This document shows positions 53,811-62,856 of a DNA stretch of 64,000 nt, piece after piece. Position numbers and translations under genes: made by a program. The notes under the pieces are model-generated. The model was given only the letters and a program-made list of their open reading frames with translations. It was not told the DNA's origin and did no database searches. The stretch's first letter is position 1; the number at the start of each line of letters is the position of its first letter. The DNA is from CAZKCI01 sp964551475. Lineage in GTDB: Bacteria; Auribacterota; Erginobacteria; Erginobacterales; CAZKCI01. Location of the stretch: positions 55,635 to 119,634 of the forward strand of contig CAZKCI010000064.1 of the NCBI GenBank assembly GCA_964551475.1. Reading direction: 5' to 3'.

Positions 53811-53885
53811 CGGGGCGTGGCGCAGTCTGGCTAGCGCGTCTGAATGGGGTTCAGAAGGTCCCCGGTTCGAGTCCGGGCGCCCCGA
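53811..53885 (+). tRNA. tRNA-Pro, anticodon GGG
   Basis: A full cloverleaf: acceptor stem CGGGGCG/CGCCCCG, D-arm GCGCAGTCTGGCTAGCGC, anticodon stem TCTGA/TCAGA with loop ATGGGGT (anticodon GGG), T-arm CCCGGTTCGAGTCCGGG, discriminator A. CCA is not encoded; the next bases are TAC. The 5' C and 3' discriminator A are typical of tRNA-Pro. Confidence 0.97.
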
Positions 53886-54031
53886 TACCAGAACGAGGGA
53901 CGACCGTTCACCCTTCGCTTGCGCTCGGAGTTCACTGGGACGACAGCATTACCGCCCTGGTTTTCCCCTCGTCATCCCGAGCGTCAGCGAGAGGAAGCGG
54001 TCGTCCTTTTGGTTATTATCCGGGAGGGGTG

Positions 54032-55321
54032 ATGAAACAGATCCGCATAGGTCTGATCGGGTTCGGCACGGTCGGGGCCGGAGTGGTCAAGCTCCTCCAA
54101 CGCAACGCCGCCCTGATTTCCCGCCGGCTCGGCGCCCGCCTCGTCCTGGGGCGGATCGCCGATCTCGACCTCCGACGCGATCGGGGGGTGGACCTCCCCC
54201 CGGGGCTGCTGGTCTCCAACGCCCGCCAGATCATCGACGACCCCTCCCTGGACCTAGTGATCGAGCTGATCGGCGGCATTCAACCCGCCTTCGACCTGGC
54301 CTCGGCGAGCCTCCAGCGGGGGAAGCATCTGATCACCGCCAACAAGGCATTGCTGGCCGAGCGGGGAAGAGAGCTCTTCGCCCTGGCCGAAAAGCATCGC
54401 CGCGGGGTTTATTTCGAAGCCAGCGTGGGAGGCGGAATCCCCATCATCAAGGCTCTGCGGGAGGGTCTCGCCGCCAACCGGATCGAGTCGGTCCTGGGGA
54501 TCATCAACGGGACCTCGAACTACATCCTTTCCCGGATGACCGAGGAAGGGGAGTCGCTGGAGACGGCGCTCTCCGAGGCCAGGGAGAAGGGATATGCCGA
54601 GCCCGACCCCAGCCTCGACCTCAAGGGGATCGACAGCGCCCACAAGCTCGCCATCCTGGCCTCGCTCGCCTTCGGGGGCTGGGCCGATTTCGGTGATATC
54701 CGCGCCGAGGGGATCGGCGGAATCGCCCGGGAAGACATCGCCTTCACCGGAGACCTGGGCTACGTGATCAAGCTTCTCGCCATCGCCAAGCGGAGCTCCC
54801 GGGGAGTGGAGCTTCGCGTTCATCCCACGCTGTTGCCCCGCTCCCATCTGCTGGCCACGGTGGGGGGAGCCCTGAACGCGATCTGCGTCGAGGGGGATTT
54901 CTGCGGCCGGAACATCTTCATCGGCCTGGGGGCGGGAGAAGGGCCGGCGGCGAGCGCCGTGGTCGGCGACCTGATCGACGCCGGACGCGATCTGTTGAGC
55001 GGCGGCGCCCCTCGTCTGAAGGCGCCCCCGTGCTCCGCGCGGCTCGTGGCGGCGCCCTTCGGGGAGACCGAGTGCCCACACTATATCCGGGTCCCGGCGA
55101 TCGACCGTCCCGGCGTGCTGGCCCGCATCGCCAGCATCCTCTCCGTCTGTTCCATCTCCATCGCCTCGGTGATCCAGCGGGGGAGGAGGAAAAAAGGAGT
55201 AGTGCCGATCGTCCTGATGACCCACCGGGCCCGGGAGAAGGCCATGGAGCGGGCGATCGCCCGCATCGACCGTCTGGACGTGGTGCGGGGGAAGTGCCTC
55301 AGGATACGGGTGGAAAAGTGA
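54032..55321 (+). CDS. hom: Homoserine dehydrogenase with C-terminal ACT domain
   Basis: Reduces aspartate semialdehyde to homoserine. 429 aa from ATG 54032 (GGGAGGGG upstream); an earlier start would run through the tRNA. N-terminal NAD(P) fold IRIGLIGFGTVGAGVVKLL, catalytic part with VYFEASVGGGIPIIKALREG, NGTSNYILSRM and DLKGIDSAHKLAILASLAFG, and an ACT domain (about 350-429, DRPGVLARIASILSVCSISI) for feedback by threonine. It starts the block hom-(apgM-like)-lysC-cimA. Confidence 0.96.
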   Translation: MKQIRIGLIGFGTVGAGVVKLLQRNAALISRRLGARLVLGRIADLDLRRDRGVDLPPGLLVSNARQIIDDPSLDLVIELIGGIQPAFDLASASLQRGKHLITANKALLAERGRELFALAEKHRRGVYFEASVGGGIPIIKALREGLAANRIESVLGIINGTSNYILSRMTEEGESLETALSEAREKGYAEPDPSLDLKGIDSAHKLAILASLAFGGWADFGDIRAEGIGGIAREDIAFTGDLGYVIKLLAIAKRSSRGVELRVHPTLLPRSHLLATVGGALNAICVEGDFCGRNIFIGLGAGEGPAASAVVGDLIDAGRDLLSGGAPRLKAPPCSARLVAAPFGETECPHYIRVPAIDRPGVLARIASILSVCSISIASVIQRGRRKKGVVPIVLMTHRAREKAMERAIARIDRLDVVRGKCLRIRVEK

Positions 55322-55511
55322 TCGGTGATCAGTTATCAGTGATCAGTTACTGATGACTGATCACTTCATTTGTTTTTACTGGTTTTTTGGGGAGGGGCGT
55401 CTCGCTTGATTCAGGTCGGCTGGGATCGCGGCGAGACGCCGCTCCCACAGAAACGCAAAGCGAGCGGACGGAAACGATGACTGTGGGAGGGGCGTCTCGC
55501 CCCGATCCATC
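55322..55511. repeat. GATCAGT words and REP-like units before the apgM-like gene
   Basis: TGATCGGTGATCAGTTATC and TGATCAGTTACTGATGACTG occupy 55319-55362. Then REP-like units follow: GGGAGGGGCGTCTCGCTTG at 55391, an inverted partner GGCGAGACGCCGCTCCCAC at 55431, and another unit at 55483 whose GATCCATCATGGC end carries the ATG at 55512. Confidence 0.75.
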
Positions 55512-55520
55512 ATGGCTAGT

Positions 55521-56723
55521 ATGTGCAAATACATCATGATCGTCGGCGACGGCATGGCCGACTATCCCCTGGAGAGCCTCGGCGGGAAAACCCCGCTGGA
55601 GGCGGCCCGCATTCCCAACATGGACCGACTGGCCCGGGAAGGGGCGGGGGGGAGGCTCAAGACCGTGCCCGGGGGATTGACCCCCTCGAGCGACGTGGCC
55701 AACCTCTCCCTCCTCGGCTACGATCCCGCCAAGTGCTACTCCGGGCGGGGTCCGCTGGAGGCGGCGAGCCTCGGCATCAATCTGGAACCGGACGAGTTGG
55801 CCTTTCGCTGCAACCTGGTCACGGTCTCCCAGGGGAAGCTCAGCGACTACAGCGCCGGACACATCTCGACCCGGGAAGCCGCCATCCTGATCAACCAGCT
55901 CGAGGAGCGGCTGGGGGGCCAGGGGATCCGTTTCTACCCGGGGATGAGCTATCGACACCTGCTGGTGGTCAAGGAGCAGCTGCTCGAAGACGGGCGGGGC
56001 AAGCTCAAGACCGTGCCCCCGCACGACATCACCGGCGAGTCTTTGGAAGCGCACCTGCCCCGGGGAAAGGGCGGCGCTTTTCTCACCGACCTGATCCGCA
56101 AATCCCAGATCTTTCTCGCCGGCCAGGAGATCAACTCCATCCGCCTCGACCTGGGCGAGAATCCGGCCAACAGCGTCTGGCTCTGGGGGGAAGGGCGGCG
56201 TCCCCAAATGGACGGATTCCGGGATCGTTTCGGCCTCTCCGGCGCGCTGATCTCCGCGGTCGACCTTTTGAAAGGGCTGGCCCGGACGATCGGGATGGAC
56301 GTGATCGCCGTCCCCGGCGCCACCGGTTTCTTCGACACCGATTACCGGGCCAAGGGGGAGTACGCACTGAAGGCGCTCCGGGACCACGATTTCGTCTATG
56401 TTCACGTCGAGGCCCCGGACGAGGCCGGCCACACCGGCAACGCGGTCGAGAAGGTCAAGGCGATCGAGGCGATCGACGACAAGATCGTGGGGCCGGCCCT
56501 GTCGGCCCGCCGCGCCGGGAACGATCTGAGGGTGATCGTCCTCCCCGACCATGCCACGCCGATCGCGCTCAAGACGCACGTAGACGATCCCATCCCCTTC
56601 GCGGTCTGGGGAACGGGCATCGCGCCGGACGCCATGGAGCGCTACTGCGAGAAGGAGGCGGAGAAGGGGTCGTTCGGGACGAAGAAGGGTCACGAGCTGT
56701 TGCCCCTGCTTTTTGCGCTATAG
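55521..56723 (+). CDS. ApgM-family alkaline-phosphatase-superfamily protein; proposed homoserine kinase
   Basis: 400 aa. Metal-binding motifs of cofactor-independent phosphoglycerate mutase are present: MIVGDGMADYPLESLGGKTP, GLTPSSDVANLSLLGYDP around the catalytic serine region, CYSGRGPLEAAS, HVEAPDEAGHTGN and LPDHATPIALKTH. Archaeal-type ApgM proteins interconvert 2- and 3-phosphoglycerate, but a bacterial branch beside threonine genes has been proposed to replace ThrB homoserine kinase. The position between hom and lysC supports that branch. The ATG at 55521 is preferred to 55512, which lies at the end of a REP unit. Which activity holds is open. Confidence 0.85.
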   Translation: MCKYIMIVGDGMADYPLESLGGKTPLEAARIPNMDRLAREGAGGRLKTVPGGLTPSSDVANLSLLGYDPAKCYSGRGPLEAASLGINLEPDELAFRCNLVTVSQGKLSDYSAGHISTREAAILINQLEERLGGQGIRFYPGMSYRHLLVVKEQLLEDGRGKLKTVPPHDITGESLEAHLPRGKGGAFLTDLIRKSQIFLAGQEINSIRLDLGENPANSVWLWGEGRRPQMDGFRDRFGLSGALISAVDLLKGLARTIGMDVIAVPGATGFFDTDYRAKGEYALKALRDHDFVYVHVEAPDEAGHTGNAVEKVKAIEAIDDKIVGPALSARRAGNDLRVIVLPDHATPIALKTHVDDPIPFAVWGTGIAPDAMERYCEKEAEKGSFGTKKGHELLPLLFAL

Positions 56724-56770
56724 AATATTCCATGTCGCACAATCACGAGATGTCGTAGAGACAGCGGAAC

Positions 56771-56900
56771 CGGTTGATGGGTTAGGGTAAGGATATTGGT
56801 CTGGTCTATGGGTGAGGGTTAGGTGTTGGCCCGGCCGTCGTGCCGCACCATCGACCTTACCCATCGACCAAACCCACTTCCTAACCTTTACCCAGCTACC
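56771..56900. repeat. Opposed array of GGTTGATGGGTTAGGG words, copy 2 (inverted)
   Basis: This 130-bp element is the reverse-complement relative of 38841-38970: GGTTGATGGGTTAGGGTAAG and ATATTGGTCTGGTC occur here directly and there inverted. It is also an opposed array in itself (GGTTAGGG..., then ...CCTAACC), with the centre CCGCACCATCGACC. It lies in the 251-nt apgM-like/lysC gap; the rest (56724-56770 and 56901-56974) shows only the lysC ribosome-binding site GGAAGGA. Confidence 0.8.
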
Positions 56901-56974
56901 TTTGCTTGGCTGTAAAGGCGTCGATCGCCGATCACGCTGTTGCAATCGTTGACTAACCCGGAAGGAAGACACGT

Positions 56975-58207
56975 ATGCCGATCATGGTTCAGAAGTTCGG
57001 AGGCAGCTCGGTGGCCGACGTCGTGCGGATGAAGCGGGTAGCCCGACGCATCGCCGCCGCCCGCGCCCGGGGCTACCGCATGGTGGTCGTGGTTTCGGCC
57101 ATGGGCGACACCACCGATGAGCTGATCGAGAAGGCGTACCAGGTGAACCCGGACCCCTCGGAGCGGGAGATGGACCAGCTCATCTCGACCGGGGAGCAGA
57201 TCTCCGCGGCTCTGCTGGCGATGACACTGGAGGGGATGGGGGTGAAGGCGATCTCGCTCACCGGGGACCAGGTGGGGATCGTCACCGACGACCGGCACAC
57301 CAAGGCCCGGATCTTCGACATCAGCCCGAAGAAGATGAGGGAGGAGCTCGACCGGGGGGCGGTGGTGGTGGTGGCCGGATTCCAGGGAATCAACGTCAAG
57401 AAAGACGTCACCACGCTGGGGAGAGGCGGCTCCGATCTCACCGCGGCTGCCTTGGCGGCGGTGCTGAAGGCAGAGGTCTGCGAGATCTACACCGACGTGG
57501 ACGGGGTCTACACCTCCGACCCCCGGATCGTCCCCGCCGCCCGGAAGCTCCAGCGCATCAGCTACGACGAGATGCTGGAGATGGCCTCCCTGGGGGCGAA
57601 GGTGATGCAGAGCCGTTCGATCGAGTTCGCCAAGAAATACTCGGTCGTTCTCCACATCCGTTCCAGTTTCAACGACTCGGAAGGAACCATCGTGAGCGAG
57701 GAGGCACGGGATATGTCCATGGAGAAATATGTCATCCGCGGGGTGACCGTCAACACCGACGAGGCCAAGCTGACCATCACCCGGGTCCCCGACCGCCCCG
57801 GGATCGCCGCCCGGATTTTCCAGCCGGTCGCGGCCGGGAACATCAACGTCGACATGATCATCCAGAACGTGAGCGAAGAGGGCTTCACCGACGTCTCCTT
57901 CACCGTCCCCCGGGCCGACCTGAAGCGGACCCAGGCGATCCTCAAGAAGGTGGTGGCGGATGTGAGGGCCCGCGACGTGCGGGTGGAAGAGAAGATCGCC
58001 AAGGTCTCGGTGGTGGGGGTGGGGATGAAGAGCCACCCCGGTGTGGCGGCGACCCTGTTCGAGGCCCTGGCCGCCAAAAGGATCAACATCATGATGATCT
58101 CCACTTCCGAGATCAAGATCTCCTGCGTGGTCGCGGAGAAGGACGCCCCGGCGGCGGCCCGGGCGGCCCACCAGGCATTCGGACTGGACCAAGAGAAGAA
58201 AAAATGA
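56975..58207 (+). CDS. lysC: Aspartate kinase
   Basis: Phosphorylates aspartate in the first step toward lysine, methionine, threonine and isoleucine. 410 aa: catalytic domain with MVQKFGGSSVADVVRMK, VVVVSAMGDTTDELIE, LISTGEQISAALLAM, VAGFQGINVKKDVTTLGRGG and CEIYTDVDGVYTSDPRI, then two ACT domains (about 260-400) for lysine/threonine feedback. GGAAGGA lies before the ATG. It overlaps cimA by ATGA, coupling aspartate-family and isoleucine-precursor synthesis. Confidence 0.97.
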   Translation: MPIMVQKFGGSSVADVVRMKRVARRIAAARARGYRMVVVVSAMGDTTDELIEKAYQVNPDPSEREMDQLISTGEQISAALLAMTLEGMGVKAISLTGDQVGIVTDDRHTKARIFDISPKKMREELDRGAVVVVAGFQGINVKKDVTTLGRGGSDLTAAALAAVLKAEVCEIYTDVDGVYTSDPRIVPAARKLQRISYDEMLEMASLGAKVMQSRSIEFAKKYSVVLHIRSSFNDSEGTIVSEEARDMSMEKYVIRGVTVNTDEAKLTITRVPDRPGIAARIFQPVAAGNINVDMIIQNVSEEGFTDVSFTVPRADLKRTQAILKKVVADVRARDVRVEEKIAKVSVVGVGMKSHPGVAATLFEALAAKRINIMMISTSEIKISCVVAEKDAPAAARAAHQAFGLDQEKKK

Positions 58208-59802
58208 AGAAGACGGTCTATCTCTACGACACCACCCTGCGCGACGGCACCCAGGCCGAGGGGATCAACTTCTCCCGGGCCGACAAGGTGCGGATCGCCC
58301 GGACCCTGGACGCGCTGGGTGTCCGCTACGTCGAGGGCGGCTGGCCCGGGTCCAATCCCAAGGACATGGGCTTCTTCCATGACATCCGCGCGGCCCGCCT
58401 CCGTCAGGCGAAGGTGGTGGCCTTCGGCTCGACCCGGCGCGCCGGCCGTCCGGTCGCTGAGGACGACAACGTCGTCACCCTGGTCAAGGCCAAAACTCCG
58501 GCCATCGCCATCTTCGGAAAGTCCTGGCTCCTCCACGTCCGGGACGTCCTCAACGTCTCGCCCGAGGAAAACCTCCGGATGATCTCTGACACCGTGGCCT
58601 ATCTGAAAGCCCGGGGCGTCGAGATGATCTACGACGCCGAGCACTTCTTCGACGGCTATCAGGACGACCCGGCCTACGCCCTGGCCACGCTCGCGGAGGC
58701 GGAAAAGGCGGGGGCGGATTTCCTGGTCCTCTGCGACACCAACGGGGGAACCCTCCCCTCGGCGGTCCGGGAGATCACCGCCGCGGTCGGGAAGAAGCGG
58801 AAGACGCCCATCGGCATCCACGCCCACAACGACTCGGGCTTGGCGGCGGCGGTGTCGCTGGCCGCGGTCGAAGCGGGGGCGTCGATGGTGCAGGGGACGA
58901 TCAACGGCTACGGGGAGCGCTGCGGGAACGCCAACCTGGTCACCATCATCCCGAGCCTCGTCCTCAAGATGGGGATCGAGTGCATCGGGAAAGAGGAGCT
59001 CTCCCGCCTGGAGGAGACCTCCCGTTTCGTCGACGAGCTGGCCAACGTCCGCTCCGACTCCCGCGCTCCCTTCGTGGGGGCCTCGGCCTTCGCCCACAAG
59101 GGGGGGATGCACGTGGACGCGGTTCGCAAGAACCCCCGGACCTTCGAGCACATCGACCCCGCCCGGGTGGGCAACCGCCGCCGCATCCTCGTCTCGGAGC
59201 TCTCGGGAAAGTCGAACGTGGTTTTGAAGGCGATCGAGTTCGGTCTCGACCTGGGCAAGGACACCCCCCAGACCCGGGAGATCCTGAGCGAGCTGAAGCG
59301 GCTGGGGGAGGAGGGGTATGAGTTTGAGGGGTCGGACGCCTCCTTCCAGATCCTGATGCAGAAGGCCCTGGGGAAGCACAAGAACTTCTTCGAGCTGGAG
59401 GGTTTCCGGGTGATCGTGGAGAGGCGCAAAGGCGGCAAGTCGTACTCCGAAGCGACGATCAAGGTCCGGGTAGCCGGCCAGGGGACGGAGCACACGGCCG
59501 CCGAGGGGGACGGGCCGGTCCATGCCCTGGACACCGCCCTGCGCAAGGCCCTCCAGCCCTTCTACCCCCAGATCGCCAAGGTCCATCTGGCCGACTTCAA
59601 GGTGCGGGTGCTCGACGCCTCCTCCGGCGCGGCGGCCAAGGTCCGGGTGCTGATGGAGAGCCAGGACGAAAAGGGCGAGATCTGGGGCACGGTCGGCGTC
59701 TCGGAGAACATCATCGAGGCCTGTTGGCAGGCCCTGGTGGACAGCGTGGACTACAAGCTGTTCAAGGACAAAGAAATACCTCCCGTTCCGGAGACCAGCT
59801 AG
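58204..59802 (+). CDS. cimA: (R)-citramalate synthase
   Basis: Condenses pyruvate and acetyl-CoA to citramalate, the threonine-independent entry to isoleucine. 532 aa: LYDTTLRDGTQAEGINFSRA, EGGWPGSNPKDMGFFHDIRA, LCDTNGGTLPSAVREITAAV, IGIHAHNDSGLAAAVSLAA (metal ligands HxH) and QGTINGYGERCGNANLVTII. The C-terminal LeuA-type regulatory domain covers about 390-520. The length and the GGWPGSNPKD motif separate it from 2-isopropylmalate synthase. It is translationally coupled to lysC. Confidence 0.96.
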   Translation: MKKTVYLYDTTLRDGTQAEGINFSRADKVRIARTLDALGVRYVEGGWPGSNPKDMGFFHDIRAARLRQAKVVAFGSTRRAGRPVAEDDNVVTLVKAKTPAIAIFGKSWLLHVRDVLNVSPEENLRMISDTVAYLKARGVEMIYDAEHFFDGYQDDPAYALATLAEAEKAGADFLVLCDTNGGTLPSAVREITAAVGKKRKTPIGIHAHNDSGLAAAVSLAAVEAGASMVQGTINGYGERCGNANLVTIIPSLVLKMGIECIGKEELSRLEETSRFVDELANVRSDSRAPFVGASAFAHKGGMHVDAVRKNPRTFEHIDPARVGNRRRILVSELSGKSNVVLKAIEFGLDLGKDTPQTREILSELKRLGEEGYEFEGSDASFQILMQKALGKHKNFFELEGFRVIVERRKGGKSYSEATIKVRVAGQGTEHTAAEGDGPVHALDTALRKALQPFYPQIAKVHLADFKVRVLDASSGAAAKVRVLMESQDEKGEIWGTVGVSENIIEACWQALVDSVDYKLFKDKEIPPVPETS

Positions 59803-59814
59803 AACGGATTATGG

Positions 59815-59962
59815 ATTTTGGATCGCGAATCGCGGATTGCGAACTAAAGATCTCGCGGCCGGGTTTTCGGAGCGGCCTGGTCGCGATCCGGGATCCGGCC
59901 AAGCCACAATCCGGGATCCGATCAAGCCACAATCTGAAATTTGAAATCTCAGATCTGAGATT
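59815..59962. repeat. GGATCGCGAAT and AAATCTCAGATC words before valS
   Basis: Words GGATCGCGAATCGCGGATTG and GATCCGGGATCCGGCCAAGCCAC (twice, as ATCCGGCCAAGCCACAAT and ATCCGATCAAGCCACAAT) are followed at 59937-59961 by AATTTGAAATCTCAGATCTG, the same class as at 12121 and 44943. The valS start follows within 25 nt and has no obvious ribosome-binding site. Confidence 0.7.
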
Positions 59963-59982
59963 ATCTTTTGCTGACCCCGCCC

Positions 59983-62646
59983 ATGGACACCGACCGTTCT
60001 TCCTCTTCTCCGGAAATTCCCTCCGCGCCGAGCTGGCCTCCCCGCTACGAGCCCCGGGAGGTCGAGGATTCGATCTTCCGCCTCTGGACCGACCGCGACC
60101 CCTTCCGCGCCTCCCCCTCCGACCGTGTCCCCTACGTCATCGTCATCCCTCCCCCCAACATCACCGGCATCCTCACCATGGGGCATGTCCTCAACAACAC
60201 GCTCCAGGACATCCTCATCCGGTTCCGGAGGATGCAGGGGCGGGAAGCCCTCTGGCTCCCCGGGACCGACCACGCCGGGATCGCCACCCAGAACGTGGTG
60301 GAGAAGAGCCTGGCCAAAGCGGGGCAGACCCGCGACCGTCTCGGCCGGGAAGAGTTCGTCAAGAAGGTCTGGGAGTGGAAGGAGAAATACGGCGGGACGA
60401 TCGTCACCCAGCTTAAAAAGCTCGGCTGCTCCTGCGACTGGTCGCGGGAGCGTTTCACGCTCGACCCCGGCCTCTCCCGCGCGGTGAGCGCCGTCTTCGT
60501 CGCCCTCTACCGGAAGAACCTGATCTATCGCGGCCCCTATCTGGTCAACTGGTGCCCGCGCTGCCTGACCGCCCTCTCCGACGAGGAGGTCGATCATCAG
60601 GAGCAGGAGGGTGCGCTCTGGTATATCCGCTATCCCTTCGCGGACGGCCGCGGGCACATCACCGTCGCCACCACCCGCCCGGAGACGATGCTGGGGGACA
60701 CCGCGGTGGCGGTCAATCCGTCGGACGAGCGCTACCGCAATCTCGCGGGGAGGAAGATCGCCCTGCCCCTGACCGACCGGACCATCCCGGTCATCGAGGA
60801 CTCCTTCGTCGATCCCAAGTTCGGAACCGGGGCGGTCAAGGTCACGCCCGCCCACGATCCCAACGACTTCCTGATCGGGAACCGCCACCAGCTTCCCCGG
60901 CTCACGGTGATGGACACCGCCGGACGGATGAGCGCGGAGGCGGGGGTGGAGTTCCAGGGGCTGGACCGTTTCGAGTGCCGGGAAAAGATCGTGGGGATCC
61001 TGAAAGACCGGGGACTCCTCGAGAAGACCGTGAAGCACCAGCACGCGGTCGGGCGCTGTTATCGCTGCCGGACGGTGATCGAGCCCTGCCTCTCGGTCCA
61101 GTGGTTCGTCCGGATGAAGCCCCTGGCCGCTCCCGCGCTGGCCGCGGTCCGGGAGGGAAAGATCAAGTTCTATCCCCGGCGCTGGGTGAAGGTCTACAAC
61201 CACTGGATGGAGAACATCCGGGACTGGTGCATCAGCCGCCAGCTCTGGTGGGGGCACCGGATCCCGGCCTGGTATCGGGGCGAGGAGATCCACGTCGGCC
61301 TCGAGCCTCCCGAGGGCGAGGGCTGGCGCCGGGACGAGGACGTCCTCGACACCTGGTTCTCCTCCTGGCTCTGGCCGTTCTCCACGCTGGGCTGGCCGGA
61401 CCAAACGGCCGATCTCGCCGCCTTCTATCCCACCTCCACCCTGGTCACCGGGCCGGACATCATCTTCTTCTGGGTGGCGCGGATGATCATGGCCGGGATC
61501 GAGTTCATGGGGGAGATCCCCTTCCGCGAGGTCTACTACACCGGGATCATCCGGGACATGGAGGGGCGGAAGATGTCGAAGTCGCTCGGGAATTCCCCCG
61601 ATCCCCTCGACGTGATCCGGGACTACGGGGCGGACGCGCTGCGTTTCACCATCGCCCGCATCGCCCCCATCGGCCAGGACGTCCACTACTCCAACTCCCT
61701 CTGCGAGCTGGGCCGGAACTTCGCCAACAAGATCTGGAACGCCTCGCGGCTGATCGCCTCCCAGATCGAGGGGAAGGAGTGCGCGCCGCCGGAGAAAGAC
61801 CGCGGATCTCTCACGCTGGAGGACCGCGCCGTCCTGGGGAAGCTCCAGGAGACGGTCCGGGCGGTGACCAGGGATCTCGGCCGTTTCCATTTCAGCGAGG
61901 CCGCTCTCGGCCTCTACGACTTCTTCTGGCACGCATTCTGCGATCGCTATCTGGAAGCCTCCAAGTACCAGCTCTCCGGCCGCGACGAGCGCGCGCAGGC
62001 CCTGACCCGGGGAGTGATGAAGGAAGTCCTCTCGGTTTCTTTGAAGCTCCTCCACCCTTTCCTGCCCTTTATCACCGAGGAGATCTGGCGGAGACTGATC
62101 GGCGGTTCCCTGCTGTCTCTCTCCGCCTGGCCGCGGACCCGCCGCTCGCTCGCCTTCCCCGACGCGGTCGCCCTCTCGGCGCTCAAGCACGATCTGATCA
62201 CCGCCGCCCGCAGTCTCCGCAAGGACTACGCGATCCTCGCCGGCCGGGAGGCGGTCTTCATCGTCCGGCTGGACGATCCGGATTCGCGGGAAAAACTGGC
62301 CCGGGAGGCCGAGTCGATGGCCGCCCTCATCCGCAGCGCGCGCGTGGAGTTCCGGCCGGAGTATCGCGCCTCCGGCCCCGTCCCCTCCATCCCCGTCTCC
62401 GGCGGCGAGATTTATATGCCGCTCACGGGGATCGTCGACCGAAACCAGGAGAGAGGACGCTGTGAGAAACTTCTCTCCCGCGCGCGTTCGGAGATGGAAG
62501 GCGTGGAGAAGCGGCTCGGCAACGCCGATTTCCTGGCCAAGGCCCCGGAAGAGGTGAGGAAAAAGAGCGAGACGAGAAGGGAAGAGCTCAGGGGTGAGAT
62601 CGTGAAGTTGCGGAAGATGATCGGATCTCTGGGAGAGACGGGATAA
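59983..62646 (+). CDS. valS: Valyl-tRNA synthetase
   Basis: Charges tRNA-Val; class Ia. 887 aa from ATG 59983 (a TTG at 59968 is an alternative). The HIGH-type site is PPPNITGILTMGHVLNN, ALWLPGTDHAGIATQNVVEK is the ValRS signature, CP1 editing domain has TTRPETMLGDTAVAV and VTPAHDPNDF, the second signature is GRKMSKSLGNSPDP (KMSKS), and the C-terminal helical anticodon domain ends in a coiled coil (ERGRCEKLLSRARSEMEGVE). Complete. It stands alone between repeat-filled gaps. Confidence 0.97.
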   Translation: MDTDRSSSSPEIPSAPSWPPRYEPREVEDSIFRLWTDRDPFRASPSDRVPYVIVIPPPNITGILTMGHVLNNTLQDILIRFRRMQGREALWLPGTDHAGIATQNVVEKSLAKAGQTRDRLGREEFVKKVWEWKEKYGGTIVTQLKKLGCSCDWSRERFTLDPGLSRAVSAVFVALYRKNLIYRGPYLVNWCPRCLTALSDEEVDHQEQEGALWYIRYPFADGRGHITVATTRPETMLGDTAVAVNPSDERYRNLAGRKIALPLTDRTIPVIEDSFVDPKFGTGAVKVTPAHDPNDFLIGNRHQLPRLTVMDTAGRMSAEAGVEFQGLDRFECREKIVGILKDRGLLEKTVKHQHAVGRCYRCRTVIEPCLSVQWFVRMKPLAAPALAAVREGKIKFYPRRWVKVYNHWMENIRDWCISRQLWWGHRIPAWYRGEEIHVGLEPPEGEGWRRDEDVLDTWFSSWLWPFSTLGWPDQTADLAAFYPTSTLVTGPDIIFFWVARMIMAGIEFMGEIPFREVYYTGIIRDMEGRKMSKSLGNSPDPLDVIRDYGADALRFTIARIAPIGQDVHYSNSLCELGRNFANKIWNASRLIASQIEGKECAPPEKDRGSLTLEDRAVLGKLQETVRAVTRDLGRFHFSEAALGLYDFFWHAFCDRYLEASKYQLSGRDERAQALTRGVMKEVLSVSLKLLHPFLPFITEEIWRRLIGGSLLSLSAWPRTRRSLAFPDAVALSALKHDLITAARSLRKDYAILAGREAVFIVRLDDPDSREKLAREAESMAALIRSARVEFRPEYRASGPVPSIPVSGGEIYMPLTGIVDRNQERGRCEKLLSRARSEMEGVEKRLGNADFLAKAPEEVRKKSETRREELRGEIVKLRKMIGSLGETG

Positions 62647-62659
62647 GGCAGAGTACAAA

Positions 62660-62856
62660 TAACCGAATAATCGTTCAAATCGTTGAAAACGTTGAAATCG
62701 TTCAAGCCAAGCCATTCGCGTAAATTAGCGCGTTTTTCGCGGATAAAATGCCAGACTAAGCCAAGCACCTTCGTGCTAATTCGTGCTAATTCGTGGACAT
62801 CATCCGCCATTCCCATTGGCGTAATTCGCGTTTCTAATTCGCGTAATTCGTAGTTT
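62660..62856. repeat. CGTTGAAA, CGCGTAAATT and TTCGTG word arrays before nadC
   Basis: In order: ATCGTTCAAATCGTTGAAAAC words (62670-62704), ATTCGCGTAAATTAGCGCG (62715-62735), GTGCTAATTCGTGCTAATTC (62770-62791) and ATTCGCGTTTCTAATTCGCG (62822-62850). Three word classes stand side by side, each in short runs. The nadC ATG follows TAGTTT without a ribosome-binding site. Confidence 0.75.

Noticed and set aside
53729..54031. Extension of hom upstream to 53729
   Set aside because: The added 101 codons run through the tRNA-Pro gene. The ATG at 54032 has a strong ribosome-binding site and starts the conserved nucleotide-binding fold.
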